Source: Acidobacteriota bacterium (GTDB lineage: Bacteria > Acidobacteriota > Thermoanaerobaculia > Thermoanaerobaculales > Sulfomarinibacteraceae). Taken from it: a stretch of DNA of 7,244 nt. Within the stretch, counting starts at the first letter, position 1. The number at the start of each line of letters is the position of its first letter. The translations under genes and the position numbers were made by a program. The DNA lies in assembly GCA_030637805.1 (NCBI GenBank), contig DAOWFV010000252.1:1-7244 (forward strand). Reading direction: 5' to 3'. The notes under the pieces are model-generated. The model had not been told where the DNA came from and ran no database searches. It saw nothing but the letters and a program-made list of their open reading frames with translations. Below, one piece after another: positions 1-6,255 of this stretch.

Positions 1-40
1 AAAAGGCTTGACATTGCAGGAACCCAACCGACAATCTTGG

Positions 41-131
41 TGCGACCTGCGACCTGCGACCTGCGACCTGCGACCTGCGACCTGCGACCTGCGACCTGCG
101 ACCTGCGACCTGCGACCTGCGACCTGCGACC
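41..131. repeat. Perfect 13-copy TGCGACC heptamer array
   Basis: Thirteen exact tandem copies of TGCGACC fill 91 bases without a single mismatch, just downstream of glmM. A perfect array suggests recent expansion by slippage or gene conversion. In plus-strand frames it reads as repeats of CDLRPAT, but no gene signals support translation. The rest of 1-180 holds nothing I can identify: no terminator hairpin with a U tract for glmM is visible. Confidence 0.95.
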
Positions 132-166
132 GCATCGAGCATCGAGTATCCAGTATCGAGTATCAG
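132..166. repeat. Degenerate GYATCGA heptamer array
   Basis: Five units: GCATCGA, GCATCGA, GTATCCA, GTATCGA, GTATCAG. They start at the base after the last TGCGACC unit of the neighbouring array and end 14 bases from the glmM stop. Confidence 0.75.
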
Positions 167-180
167 AAACGGCGGGCGGT

Positions 181-1509
181 CTACCGAAGATCTTCCCGAA
201 TCGCTTCTGCGATGCGTTCCGCGTGGTCCTCGATCTCGACGGCGTTTTCCCCCTCCACCATCACCCGCGCCAGCGGCTCCGTGCCCGAGTAGCGGAGGAG
301 AACCCGACCCCGGCCGACGAGTGAGCGCTCGGTGTCCGCCAGCTCTCGGATGACCCGCGGCAGCTGATTGAAGGGCAGTTTGCGAGGAACCGGGATGTTG
401 AGCAGGATCTGCGGTAGGCGCTCGAGATCCGACAGGGCGGAGATGGGAATCCCCTGCCGGGCGGCGATGGCGAGGACGTGGGTGCCTGTCAGGAGACCAT
501 CCCCCGAGACCCCGTGGTGGGAGCAGATCACGTGCCCCGACTGCTCGCCGCCGAGAACGGCGCCGTGCCCGGTCATCGTCAACCAAACGGCGCGGTCACC
601 CACCGAGCAGCGGATCATCTCCAAGCCGTCTGCGCGCAGAGCGCGTTCAAGACCGAAGTTGCTCATCACGGTCGCCACCACCCGGCCGCCGGCGAGGTTC
701 CCCTCCCGGTGCAGCTGACGCGCCCAGGCGAGGAGGATGTCGTCACCGTCCAGAATCCGACCGGCCTCGTCGACCAGAACCGCGCGATCCGCATCACCGT
801 CGAGAGCGAGGCCCCCGTCGGCGCCTCGTTCCACGACGGTCTCAGCGAGGCTCTTGGGAGCGGTCGCACCGCACCCGGCGTTGATGTTGTGACCGTCGGG
901 GCTCGAGGCGATGGCGGTGACCCGGGCACCGAGGCGTTCGAGCAGCTGTTGGGCGATTCCCGAGGCCGCGCCGTTGGCGGCGTCTACGACCAGGTAGAGC
1001 CCCGCGAGGGGCTCCGAGACCTCGTGGCTCGCCACCAGAAACTCGAGATAACGCTCGCTGAGAGAGGGATCGGGCGCCGGAAGATCGGGTCCCACGACGG
1101 CGACCATTTCGCCGATGCGGGCCTCGAGATGGCGCTCACGCTCGTCGGCCAGCTTTTCTCCCCCGGGGCTCAGAATCTTGATTCCGTTGTCCTGCGCCGG
1201 GTTGTGGGAAGCCGAGATGACAACCCCAGCGGCACAGTCACTGTCGCGGAGCAGGTGGGAGACGGCGGGGGTCGGGAGCACGCCGCCCCAGGTTACGACG
1301 CCTCCTTTGGCCTGAAAGCTGCCTGCGAGCCACTCCGCGAGTGGGACGGTCGAAGCTCTGGTATCACCGGCGAGGAGGATGCGCGGCCTCGGGCACCGGG
1401 CGGCCAGATCCTCGGCGAGCGCAGCGCCCAGCCGGCGAACGGTGTTCTCATCCAATGGCCACTCGAACGCGCGGCCTCGGATACCATCGGTTCCAAAAAG
1501 GGTGTCCAT
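181..1509 (-). CDS. glmM: Phosphoglucosamine mutase
   Basis: GlmM converts glucosamine-6-phosphate to glucosamine-1-phosphate, the step before UDP-GlcNAc in peptidoglycan and LPS synthesis. The 442-residue protein (E. coli 445) shows the complete alpha-D-phosphohexomutase set: N-terminal LFGTDGIRG (4-12), active-site SASHNP (99-104) with Ser101 as the phosphorylated residue, the metal loop DGDADR (237-242), the sugar-binding GEQSGHV (321-327) and the phosphate-binding RYSGTEP (406-412). SASHNP and GEQSGHV point to GlmM rather than a phosphomannomutase. In Firmicutes GlmM binds CdaA and lowers c-di-AMP production, so its place after cdaA-cdaR fits both pathway and regulation. Unlike the other genes of the cluster it is separated by a long repeat-rich spacer, so it may be expressed at a different level. 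Confidence 0.97.
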   Translation of the reverse strand: MDTLFGTDGIRGRAFEWPLDENTVRRLGAALAEDLAARCPRPRILLAGDTRASTVPLAEWLAGSFQAKGGVVTWGGVLPTPAVSHLLRDSDCAAGVVISASHNPAQDNGIKILSPGGEKLADERERHLEARIGEMVAVVGPDLPAPDPSLSERYLEFLVASHEVSEPLAGLYLVVDAANGAASGIAQQLLERLGARVTAIASSPDGHNINAGCGATAPKSLAETVVERGADGGLALDGDADRAVLVDEAGRILDGDDILLAWARQLHREGNLAGGRVVATVMSNFGLERALRADGLEMIRCSVGDRAVWLTMTGHGAVLGGEQSGHVICSHHGVSGDGLLTGTHVLAIAARQGIPISALSDLERLPQILLNIPVPRKLPFNQLPRVIRELADTERSLVGRGRVLLRYSGTEPLARVMVEGENAVEIEDHAERIAEAIREDLR

Positions 1510-1515
1510 CGTCAT

Positions 1516-1520
1516 TCCTA
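1516..1520 (-). promoter_or_regulatory. Ribosome-binding site that sets the glmM start
   Basis: TAGGA on the minus strand, six bases before the ATG at 1509. Two other in-frame candidates are less likely: the ATG at 1515 directly abuts this site, and the ATG at 1557 would add 16 residues foreign to the family. Starting at 1509 gives MDTLFGTDGIRG, the standard GlmM beginning. Confidence 0.7.
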
Positions 1521-1590
1521 TTGCCGGCCGTGCGAACACGCAGGTCGGTTCCCACATTCGGCGTCCGAGGAGGTTCCCACGTACAAGGCT

Positions 1591-1681
1591 TGCGCGTCAA
1601 CCCACCGCCAGAAGCGGATGTGGCCGCAGCCGGGGATCGCCGGCGAGCGGCCACCCGCTTCTGGCGGTGGGTCACGGCGCC
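1591..1681. repeat. Long palindromic (REP/BIME-like) element
   Basis: The outer arms 1601-1617 and 1655-1671 are perfect 17-bp inverted copies (CCCACCGCCAGAAGCGG and its complement). Inside them TGGCCGC (1621-1627) pairs with GCGGCCA (1647-1653), and GCCGG (1629-1633) pairs with CCGGC (1640-1644). The outer stem extends imperfectly to about 1592 and 1680. The whole would fold into one long hairpin in DNA or RNA. It carries no open frame of interest and no transposase. Confidence 0.8.
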
Positions 1682-1722
1682 CGCCTTGGTCACGGCGTAG
1701 CCCAGAGGGCGAAGCCGGGAGG

Positions 1723-1800
1723 GCGCCAGTAACCCACCGGAAACTGTCGCCTCGCCGTCCTAGCAACGAACGCCGGCGAGCGGTCACCCGCACTCTGGGA
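1723..1800. repeat. Diverged second copy of the palindromic element
   Basis: AACCCACCG at 1731-1739 repeats 1599-1607. CGCCGGCGAGCGG plus YCACCCGC at 1771-1791 repeats 1638-1658 with one mismatch over 21 bases. The distance between these two blocks is 40 bases here and 39 in the first copy, so this is the same element with a diverged middle and right arm. Confidence 0.6.
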
Positions 1801-1828
1801 GTTTTTAGTTTTGAGTTTTGAGTTTTCC
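1801..1828. repeat. GTTTTGA heptamer array
   Basis: Four units in register: GTTTTTA, GTTTTGA, GTTTTGA, GTTTTCC. It follows directly on the end of the second palindromic element. It is T-rich on the plus strand and A-rich in the operon transcript, so it does not act as a U tract for minus-strand termination. Confidence 0.7.
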
Positions 1829-1843
1829 GTCACAAGGGCCCTG

Positions 1844-1857
1844 AGGAGTCAGGAGTC
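1844..1857. repeat. AGGAGTC tandem duplication
   Basis: Two perfect copies of AGGAGTC side by side. Alone this would be unremarkable; it is listed because it has the same 7-base unit length as the other arrays in this spacer. Confidence 0.5.
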
Positions 1858-1883
1858 CGCTTCTGGCGGTGGGTCACGGTGCC
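1857..1883. repeat. Right-arm copy of the palindromic element
   Basis: These 27 bases, beginning CCGCTTCTGGCGGTGGG, match 1655-1681 with one mismatch (1880 versus 1678). No left arm is found beside it; short heptamer arrays occupy the place where one would be. Confidence 0.8.
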
Positions 1884-1887
1884 GGCA

Positions 1888-1922
1888 ATTGAGAATTCAA
1901 AATTGAGAATTGAGAATTCTAT
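1888..1922. repeat. ATTGAGA heptamer array
   Basis: Five units in strict 7-base register: ATTGAGA, ATTCAAA, ATTGAGA, ATTGAGA, ATTCTAT. The array ends 13 bases from the cdaR stop and is AT-rich in a GC-rich surrounding. It belongs to the same unit family as the array in the ftsH/folP overlap, in the opposite orientation. Confidence 0.75.
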
Positions 1923-1935
1923 CCCCTACGGGCTT

Positions 1936-2610
1936 CTACTCAGGCGGCAGCTCGGCTTCCAGTACCGGCTCTGGAACGATGTCCACGGTGACCAGAATCA
2001 GCCCGACGCCGAGAGCGCGCAACAGCGGGTCCGGCAGCCGAGGCTGAACGCTAGCCTCAACCGAGCCCGCGGCCCCCTCCACCGAGAGCGGGGTGGTCTC
2101 GACAAACTCCAGCGAGAGCACAAGGCTCTCCGGGCCCTGGACAGTGATCTGTGGCGGAACCACCTTCACCTCGCTCTTGATGAACCCGGGCGCGGGAACT
2201 CCGTCGATCGTCGGTCGGACCGCGACCTGTCGGGTTTCCTGACGCTCGAGCTCGAGGGTGATTGCTGGCGGATCCACGCTGACGACATCCACCTCGGCCG
2301 GCAGCGGGATGTCGCTCTCGTTGATGGGGTAGGAGTTGAGCCCGGGCCGTGCATCGGAGAGGTCGAGGAGGACCTCGGGGGGGTTGCGCGAGTCGAGGGC
2401 TCGGGATAGGGGACCGCGAAGCTGAATCGAGATCGTGTCGGGCACGCTCGAGGTGAGGACCAGGTCGCGGGGGATGTTGACAAGGGTGAGGTGCGCCTTG
2501 ACCCCGCGCACGGAGATGTTCTCGCTGCGCTCCGCGGCCAGGGCATACCACAGCAGGAAGGCGGCGAGGATGGCTACCAGGAACTGCACGGGATATCGTG
2601 GGCGGAGCAT
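1936..2610 (-). CDS. cdaR: YbbR-domain protein CdaR, regulator of CdaA
   Basis: The 224-residue membrane-anchored protein has a single N-terminal transmembrane helix (about 8-26, LVAILAAFLLWYALA) followed by an extracytoplasmic region of about 190 residues. That region reads as two YbbR repeats, roughly 34-121 and 127-215. Each is rich in beta strands; the first ends in VSVDPPAITLELE and the second has VKVVPPQITVQGP. In Firmicutes CdaR binds CdaA and modulates c-di-AMP synthesis; that role is transferred here from position and fold, not shown. Many Firmicutes CdaR proteins have four YbbR domains, so this is a short form. The start is fixed by AGGAGGT at 2620-2626 and the TAATG overlap with cdaA. 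It is the last gene before the repeat-filled spacer. Confidence 0.9.
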   Translation of the reverse strand: MLRPRYPVQFLVAILAAFLLWYALAAERSENISVRGVKAHLTLVNIPRDLVLTSSVPDTISIQLRGPLSRALDSRNPPEVLLDLSDARPGLNSYPINESDIPLPAEVDVVSVDPPAITLELERQETRQVAVRPTIDGVPAPGFIKSEVKVVPPQITVQGPESLVLSLEFVETTPLSVEGAAGSVEASVQPRLPDPLLRALGVGLILVTVDIVPEPVLEAELPPE

Positions 2611-3416
2611 TACGCGCCGACCTCCTCAAAGGGGTGGAGTTGGAAGAGATGTTCGGCGAGGGCATTGCGAAGCGTGGTTTCGTCGAGAGGACGCAGCAGC
2701 TGCTCTGCGACCGCGAGGGAAATTGTCCCCGTCTCCTCGGAGACCACGATGACCAGCGCGTCGGTCTCCTCGGTGAGGCCGATCGCCGCGCGGTGGCGAG
2801 TGCCGAGCTCGGAGGATAGCTCGTGGCGGGTGGTCAGGGGCAGGAAGCACGAGGCGGCCACCATTCGCTCGCCGCGGAGGATCACCGCTCCGTCGTGCAG
2901 GGGGGTCCCGGGGATGAAGATGTTGAGGATCAGGTCGTAGGAAAACTTCGCTTCCAGCGAGATCCCGGTGTCCGCCCAAGCGGCGAGGGAGTCACGGCGC
3001 TCGATGGCGATCAGCGCCCCGATTCGCTTCGAGGCCAGGGCCTGCACCGCCAAGGCCAGCTCGTTGACCATCACTGAACCCTCCTCGGCGCTGCGTCCCC
3101 AGGGGAAGAAGGCGGTCGACCCGAATGCCGTCAGCATTCTGCGGATCTCCTGCTGGAAGAGCACAATGATGGCGATCGGCAAGAACACCAGGAGATTGGA
3201 AAGGATGGTGGAGAGGGTGATCAGCCCGAGGTTCGAGGCTGCAAGGTAGAGGGCGAGGATGATGACGATGCCCCACAACATCTGCATCGCCCGCGTGCCC
3301 CGGAGAAGGACCAGCAGGGCGTAGATGAGCAGTGCGACGGTGAGTATGTCGGCTATGTCGGCGATCGAGACCTGGAGGTTCGTGAGCTCACGAAGGAAGC
3401 CGAGCAGCCAGTTCAT
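2610..3416 (-). CDS. cdaA: Diadenylate cyclase CdaA (DacA), c-di-AMP synthesis
   Basis: CdaA makes cyclic di-AMP from two ATP at the membrane; c-di-AMP controls potassium and osmolyte transport and cell-wall balance in bacteria that have it. The 268-residue protein has three predicted N-terminal membrane helices (about 24-39, 46-62 and 66-86), a linker containing FQQEIRRML, and then the DAC domain. The catalytic DGA is at 175-177 (PLHDGAVILRG) and the RHR at 207-209 (GTRHRAAIGL), followed by SEETG (226-230). Both hallmark motifs are intact, so activity is expected. The ATG at 3416 overlaps the folP stop (ATGA), with GAGG seven bases upstream. The stop shares one base with the cdaR start (TAATG). 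The next gene is its usual regulator, which supports the CdaA class over DisA or CdaS. Confidence 0.95.
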   Translation of the reverse strand: MNWLLGFLRELTNLQVSIADIADILTVALLIYALLVLLRGTRAMQMLWGIVIILALYLAASNLGLITLSTILSNLLVFLPIAIIVLFQQEIRRMLTAFGSTAFFPWGRSAEEGSVMVNELALAVQALASKRIGALIAIERRDSLAAWADTGISLEAKFSYDLILNIFIPGTPLHDGAVILRGERMVAASCFLPLTTRHELSSELGTRHRAAIGLTEETDALVIVVSEETGTISLAVAEQLLRPLDETTLRNALAEHLFQLHPFEEVGA

Positions 3417-4300
3417 GCTGTGGCCTCACGAACGAGCATGGCGATTTCCAAGAACTGCGCCGTTTCTTCCGGGTCGTGCGTCCGGACAACCGCCGTCGGT
3501 GTTTCGACGACCGAGATCAGCGCGCCGAGCGTGCCCGGAAGGCGATCGGCCACCGGTGCGCCCGTGATGCGGCCGATGAAGGATTTTCGCGACGGACCGA
3601 CCACCACCGGGTGACCCAGACTTGCCAGGTCGGGCAGAGCCTTCAGAAGGGCGAGGTTTCCCGCGTCGTCCTTGCCGAAGCCCACGCCGGGGTCGAGCCA
3701 CACCCTGTGCGGGGGGATTCCGTACTTGACCGCATCCGCTGCCCGTCGCCTTAGGAAGGCATGTACCTCGGCCACCACGTTGGTATAGGAGGTGTCGGTC
3801 TGCATGGTCCGTGGTTCGCCACGCATGTGCATGAGCACGATGGCGCCGCCGCTCGCCGCTACCAGCTCGAGCATCCCGGGTGCGGAGGCAGCGGTGACAT
3901 CGTTGATCAGGTCGGCGCCTGCGGCGAAGGATTCGTTAGCCACCTCGATCTTCGAGGTGTCGACCGACAGTACAGCATCGGGGTGGCGGCGGCGCAGCTC
4001 GGTGATCACGGGAATCACCCGCCGCAGCTCCTCGGTCGCGTCCACCGGGAGCGCACCGGGGCGGGTGGACTCACCGCCGATATCGATCACGATCGAGCCT
4101 GCTGCGAGCATCTGCTCGGCCCGGTCGAGGGCGTCCCCGAGCTCGAAGTGACGGCCACCGTCGGAAAAGGAGTCAGGGGTGCAGTTGAGGACGCCCATCA
4201 CCACCGGCCGTCCTCGCGGCCAGAGCCCGTCGAGTCGCTGGGGACGCCTGGAGGTATCAGTCCTCCGACGTCGTGTCTGGGGCGGTGGGTGGTGGGTCAT
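3413..4300 (-). CDS. folP: Dihydropteroate synthase
   Basis: FolP condenses 6-hydroxymethyl-dihydropterin diphosphate with p-aminobenzoate to give dihydropteroate in folate synthesis; it is the sulfonamide target. The 295-residue TIM barrel shows all the classic blocks: VMGVLNCTPDSFSDGG (34-49), DIGGESTRPG (73-82), SVDTSK (112-117), INDVTA (132-137), MHMRGEPRTMQ (157-167), DPGVGFGKD (203-211), GPSRKSFIG (235-243) and the C-terminal R-x-HD (273-276). I chose the ATG at 4300, which has AGGA seven bases upstream; a TTG at 4306 is in frame and possible. A GTG next to VMG would remove the first strand region. The first ~30 residues are proline- and arginine-rich and are encoded by the DNA that also encodes the FtsH tail. 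The gene ends with an ATGA overlap with cdaA. Confidence 0.95.
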   Translation of the reverse strand: MTHHPPPQTRRRRTDTSRRPQRLDGLWPRGRPVVMGVLNCTPDSFSDGGRHFELGDALDRAEQMLAAGSIVIDIGGESTRPGALPVDATEELRRVIPVITELRRRHPDAVLSVDTSKIEVANESFAAGADLINDVTAASAPGMLELVAASGGAIVLMHMRGEPRTMQTDTSYTNVVAEVHAFLRRRAADAVKYGIPPHRVWLDPGVGFGKDDAGNLALLKALPDLASLGHPVVVGPSRKSFIGRITGAPVADRLPGTLGALISVVETPTAVVRTHDPEETAQFLEIAMLVREATA

Positions 4301-6236
4301 TCTCAATTCCTATTTCCTGATTCTCAATTCCTCCGTGGGTCTTCCCTTCCGCCTGTTCTTTGACCTCCTCAACCGCCCTCTCTTTCTTCCGTTTGATTTT
4401 GTCGACGTCGAGATCCGAGTGCAAGGCGAGAAGCTTGTAGATCTCCTCGCCGTCGAGCACCTCGTGTTCGAGCAGGGCAGCTGCAATCCCCTCCAGCGTC
4501 TCCTGGTTGGCCTCGAGAATCTCTCGGGCCTTGCCATAGGCGGCGTTGACAAAGCCGCGAATTTCATCGTCGATCTGGACCGCGGTGGCCTCCGAGTAGT
4601 CCTGGTGGCGGGCGAACTCCTTGCCCAGGAAGATGGATTCCTCGCGCTTGCCGAAGGTCACGGGACCCATGGCGGGGCTCATACCCCACTCGCAGACCAT
4701 CTTACGCGCCAGCTCGGTGGCGCGTTCGAGATCGTTGCCGGCGCCAGTGGTCATCTTGCTCGAGCCGAAGATGATCTCCTCTGCCAGCCGGCCGCCCATG
4801 AGCACCTGCAGATTGGCCTCGAGATAGCTCCGGGGGTATGTGTAGCGGTCCTCGAGCGGGAGCTGCTGGGTGAGACCGAGGGCCATCCCCCGGGGGATGA
4901 TGGTGACCTTGTGGAGCGGGTCCGCCTCCGGTACCAGCACCGCCACCAGGGCGTGGCCCGCCTCGTGGTAAGCGGTGAGGCTCTTCTCCTCCTCGGACAT
5001 CACCAGCGAGCGCCTCTCCGAGCCCATCATCACCTTGTCCTTGGCGAACTCGAAATCCGCCATGTCCACCTTCATCTTGTTGAACCGGGCGCCGCGCAGG
5101 GCGGCCTCGTTGACCATGTTGGCGAGATCGGCGCCGGTGAAGCCCGGCGTCGAGCGGGCCAGCACCACCAGGTCGACGTCCGAGGCGAGCGGGATGTCCC
5201 TGGTGTGGACCTTGAGAATGCCTTCGCGTCCCTTGACGTCCGGCGGGTTGACCACGATTCGGCGGTCGAATCGGCCGGGACGGAGAAGTGCCGGGTCGAG
5301 GACGTCGGGGCGGTTGGTGGCGGAAATGAGGATGACCCCCTCGTTGGACTCGAATCCGTCCATTTCCACCAGGAGCTGGTTCAGCGTCTGCTCGCGTTCG
5401 TCGTGGCCGCCGCCGAGGCCGGCGCCTCGGTGGCGTCCCACCGCGTCGATCTCGTCGATGAAGATGATACACGGGGCGTTTTTCTTGCCCTGCTCGAAGA
5501 GGTCGCGCACCCTTGATGCCCCGACACCGACAAACATCTCCACGAAGTCCGAACCGGAGATCGAATAGAAGGGTACCTCCGCTTCGCCGGCGATTGCCTT
5601 GGCGAGAAGGGTCTTGCCGGTGCCCGGCGCGCCCATGAGCAGAACCCCCTTAGGGATCTTGCCGCCGAGACGCTGGAACTTCTTCGGGTCCTGGAGAAAC
5701 TCGATGATCTCCTCGAGCTCCTCCTTGGCCTCGTTGACGCCGGCAACATCGCCAAAGGTGACTTTCTTCTGGTCCGGGGTCAGGAGCCTGGCCTTGGACT
5801 TGCCGAAGGACATCGCCTTGGTCCCGCCGGCCTGCATCTGGCGGAAGAACACGAACCACAGACCGACCAGGATCAACAGCGGCGCCCAGGACAGCAAGGC
5901 GGTGAGCATGCGTCCGTCGGATGGTTTCTCCACCTTGATCTCGATGCCATGCTCGCGAAGATCCTTGATCAGATCGTCGTAGCCCGGGTTGTAGGTGTAG
6001 AGGTCATACCGGGGTTTGGGGCCATCGCCCGCGTCACCGGCGTGGGTGGAGCGGATGTAGATCTCCTCGCCCTTGATCAACACCTTGACAACCTGGTCGT
6101 CGCCGACCTGGTCGAGGAACTGCGAAAAGGCGATCTCCTGACTCGTCGAGGAGTAGCCTCGGAGCACCTGCAGGATCAGCAGGACGCCCACGAGGATCAC
6201 GATCCACATGAGAACGGTGCGTACAGTTTGATTCAC
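4257..6236 (-). CDS. ftsH: ATP-dependent zinc metalloprotease FtsH
   Basis: This is the membrane AAA+ protease that extracts and degrades membrane and short-lived cytosolic proteins; in E. coli it also controls LpxC. It has 659 residues from the GTG at 6236. Transmembrane helices lie at about 5-25 and 111-131 with a periplasmic domain between. The AAA+ module shows Walker A GAPGTGKT (202-209), the pore-loop MFVG, Walker B IIFIDEID (257-264) and the second region of homology with arginine fingers in RPGRFDR (319-325). The protease domain has HEAGH (424-428), giving His424, Glu425 and His428, and the third zinc ligand Asp502 in GAGND. All catalytic parts are intact. The last ~25 residues are low-complexity and acidic; GIENQEIGIEN there is encoded by a 7-bp tandem array. 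The stop lies inside folP, so the genes overlap by 44 bases. Confidence 0.97.
   Translation of the reverse strand: MNQTVRTVLMWIVILVGVLLILQVLRGYSSTSQEIAFSQFLDQVGDDQVVKVLIKGEEIYIRSTHAGDAGDGPKPRYDLYTYNPGYDDLIKDLREHGIEIKVEKPSDGRMLTALLSWAPLLILVGLWFVFFRQMQAGGTKAMSFGKSKARLLTPDQKKVTFGDVAGVNEAKEELEEIIEFLQDPKKFQRLGGKIPKGVLLMGAPGTGKTLLAKAIAGEAEVPFYSISGSDFVEMFVGVGASRVRDLFEQGKKNAPCIIFIDEIDAVGRHRGAGLGGGHDEREQTLNQLLVEMDGFESNEGVILISATNRPDVLDPALLRPGRFDRRIVVNPPDVKGREGILKVHTRDIPLASDVDLVVLARSTPGFTGADLANMVNEAALRGARFNKMKVDMADFEFAKDKVMMGSERRSLVMSEEEKSLTAYHEAGHALVAVLVPEADPLHKVTIIPRGMALGLTQQLPLEDRYTYPRSYLEANLQVLMGGRLAEEIIFGSSKMTTGAGNDLERATELARKMVCEWGMSPAMGPVTFGKREESIFLGKEFARHQDYSEATAVQIDDEIRGFVNAAYGKAREILEANQETLEGIAAALLEHEVLDGEEIYKLLALHSDLDVDKIKRKKERAVEEVKEQAEGKTHGGIENQEIGIENDPPPTAPDTTSED
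4284..4333. repeat. Heptamer array inside the ftsH/folP overlap
   Basis: GGTGGGT occurs twice in tandem (4284-4297), followed directly by five related heptamers from 4298/4299: ATTCTCA, ATTCCTA, TTTCCTG, ATTCTCA, ATTCCTC. Because 21 bp equals seven codons, the pair of ATTCTCAATTCCT blocks 21 bp apart yields the doubled GIEN in the FtsH tail. Read on the minus strand, the units are permutations of TGAGAAT, the same family as the array at 1888-1922 in the opposite orientation. The folP start ATG (4300-4298) and its AGGA lie within the array. Confidence 0.75.
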
Positions 6237-6245
6237 TCTGAACTG

Positions 6246-6251
6246 TCCTCC
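6246..6251 (-). promoter_or_regulatory. Shine-Dalgarno site that sets the ftsH start
   Basis: GGAGGA on the minus strand, nine bases before the GTG at 6236. An in-frame GTG at 6260 would give eight extra residues, but it lies upstream of this site, directly abuts an AAAAGG, and is preceded by the hairpin at 6256-6273. Starting at 6236 gives MNQTVRTVLMW, a typical FtsH beginning. Confidence 0.75.
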
Positions 6252-6255
6252 GGCG

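Larger units (their letters stand above)
1510..1935. other. 426-base non-coding spacer between cdaR and glmM
   Basis: The reading frames across this stretch are shadows without a recognisable product, and its codon use is unlike that of the neighbouring genes. It holds a near-continuous palindrome (1591-1681), a diverged second copy (about 1723-1800), a right-arm fragment (1857-1883) and three short heptamer arrays (1801-1828, 1844-1857, 1888-1922). On the minus strand a TTGACG sits at 1599-1594, but I see no matching -10 box at normal spacing, so I do not call a promoter. No terminator with a U tract is seen for the cdaR end. glmM could be reached by read-through. Confidence 0.7.

Noticed and set aside
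9..37. Plus-strand promoter starting with TTGACA at 9-14
   Set aside because: At 17 bp spacing the -10 position reads CAATCT, a poor match, and no gene follows on that strand.
41..166. CRISPR array
   Set aside because: The units are 7 bp in direct tandem with no spacers, and there are no cas genes in the window.
8..324. Small plus-strand proteins with CDLRPAT repeats
   Set aside because: They arise only because 21 bases of the heptamer array equal seven codons; two frames give the same peptide, and there is no ribosome-binding site or domain.
1576..1599. Minus-strand promoter for glmM starting with TTGACG at 1599-1594
   Set aside because: No acceptable -10 hexamer occurs at 16-18 bp spacing; the -35-like hexamer is part of the palindromic element's outer edge.
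1601..1671. Riboswitch or glmS-type ribozyme in the glmM leader
   Set aside because: The perfect inverted repeat with extra partial copies nearby fits a repeated palindromic element; I see no glmS ribozyme core or known aptamer pattern.
478..1821. A 447-residue plus-strand open frame
   Set aside because: It lies antisense to glmM and runs into the repeat spacer. The minus-strand GlmM has all family motifs, and this frame shows none and has the arginine/glycine-rich look of a GC-driven shadow.
4179..5516. A 445-residue plus-strand open frame
   Set aside because: It is antisense to ftsH and the folP 5' end. FtsH motifs on the other strand are decisive; this is a shadow frame.
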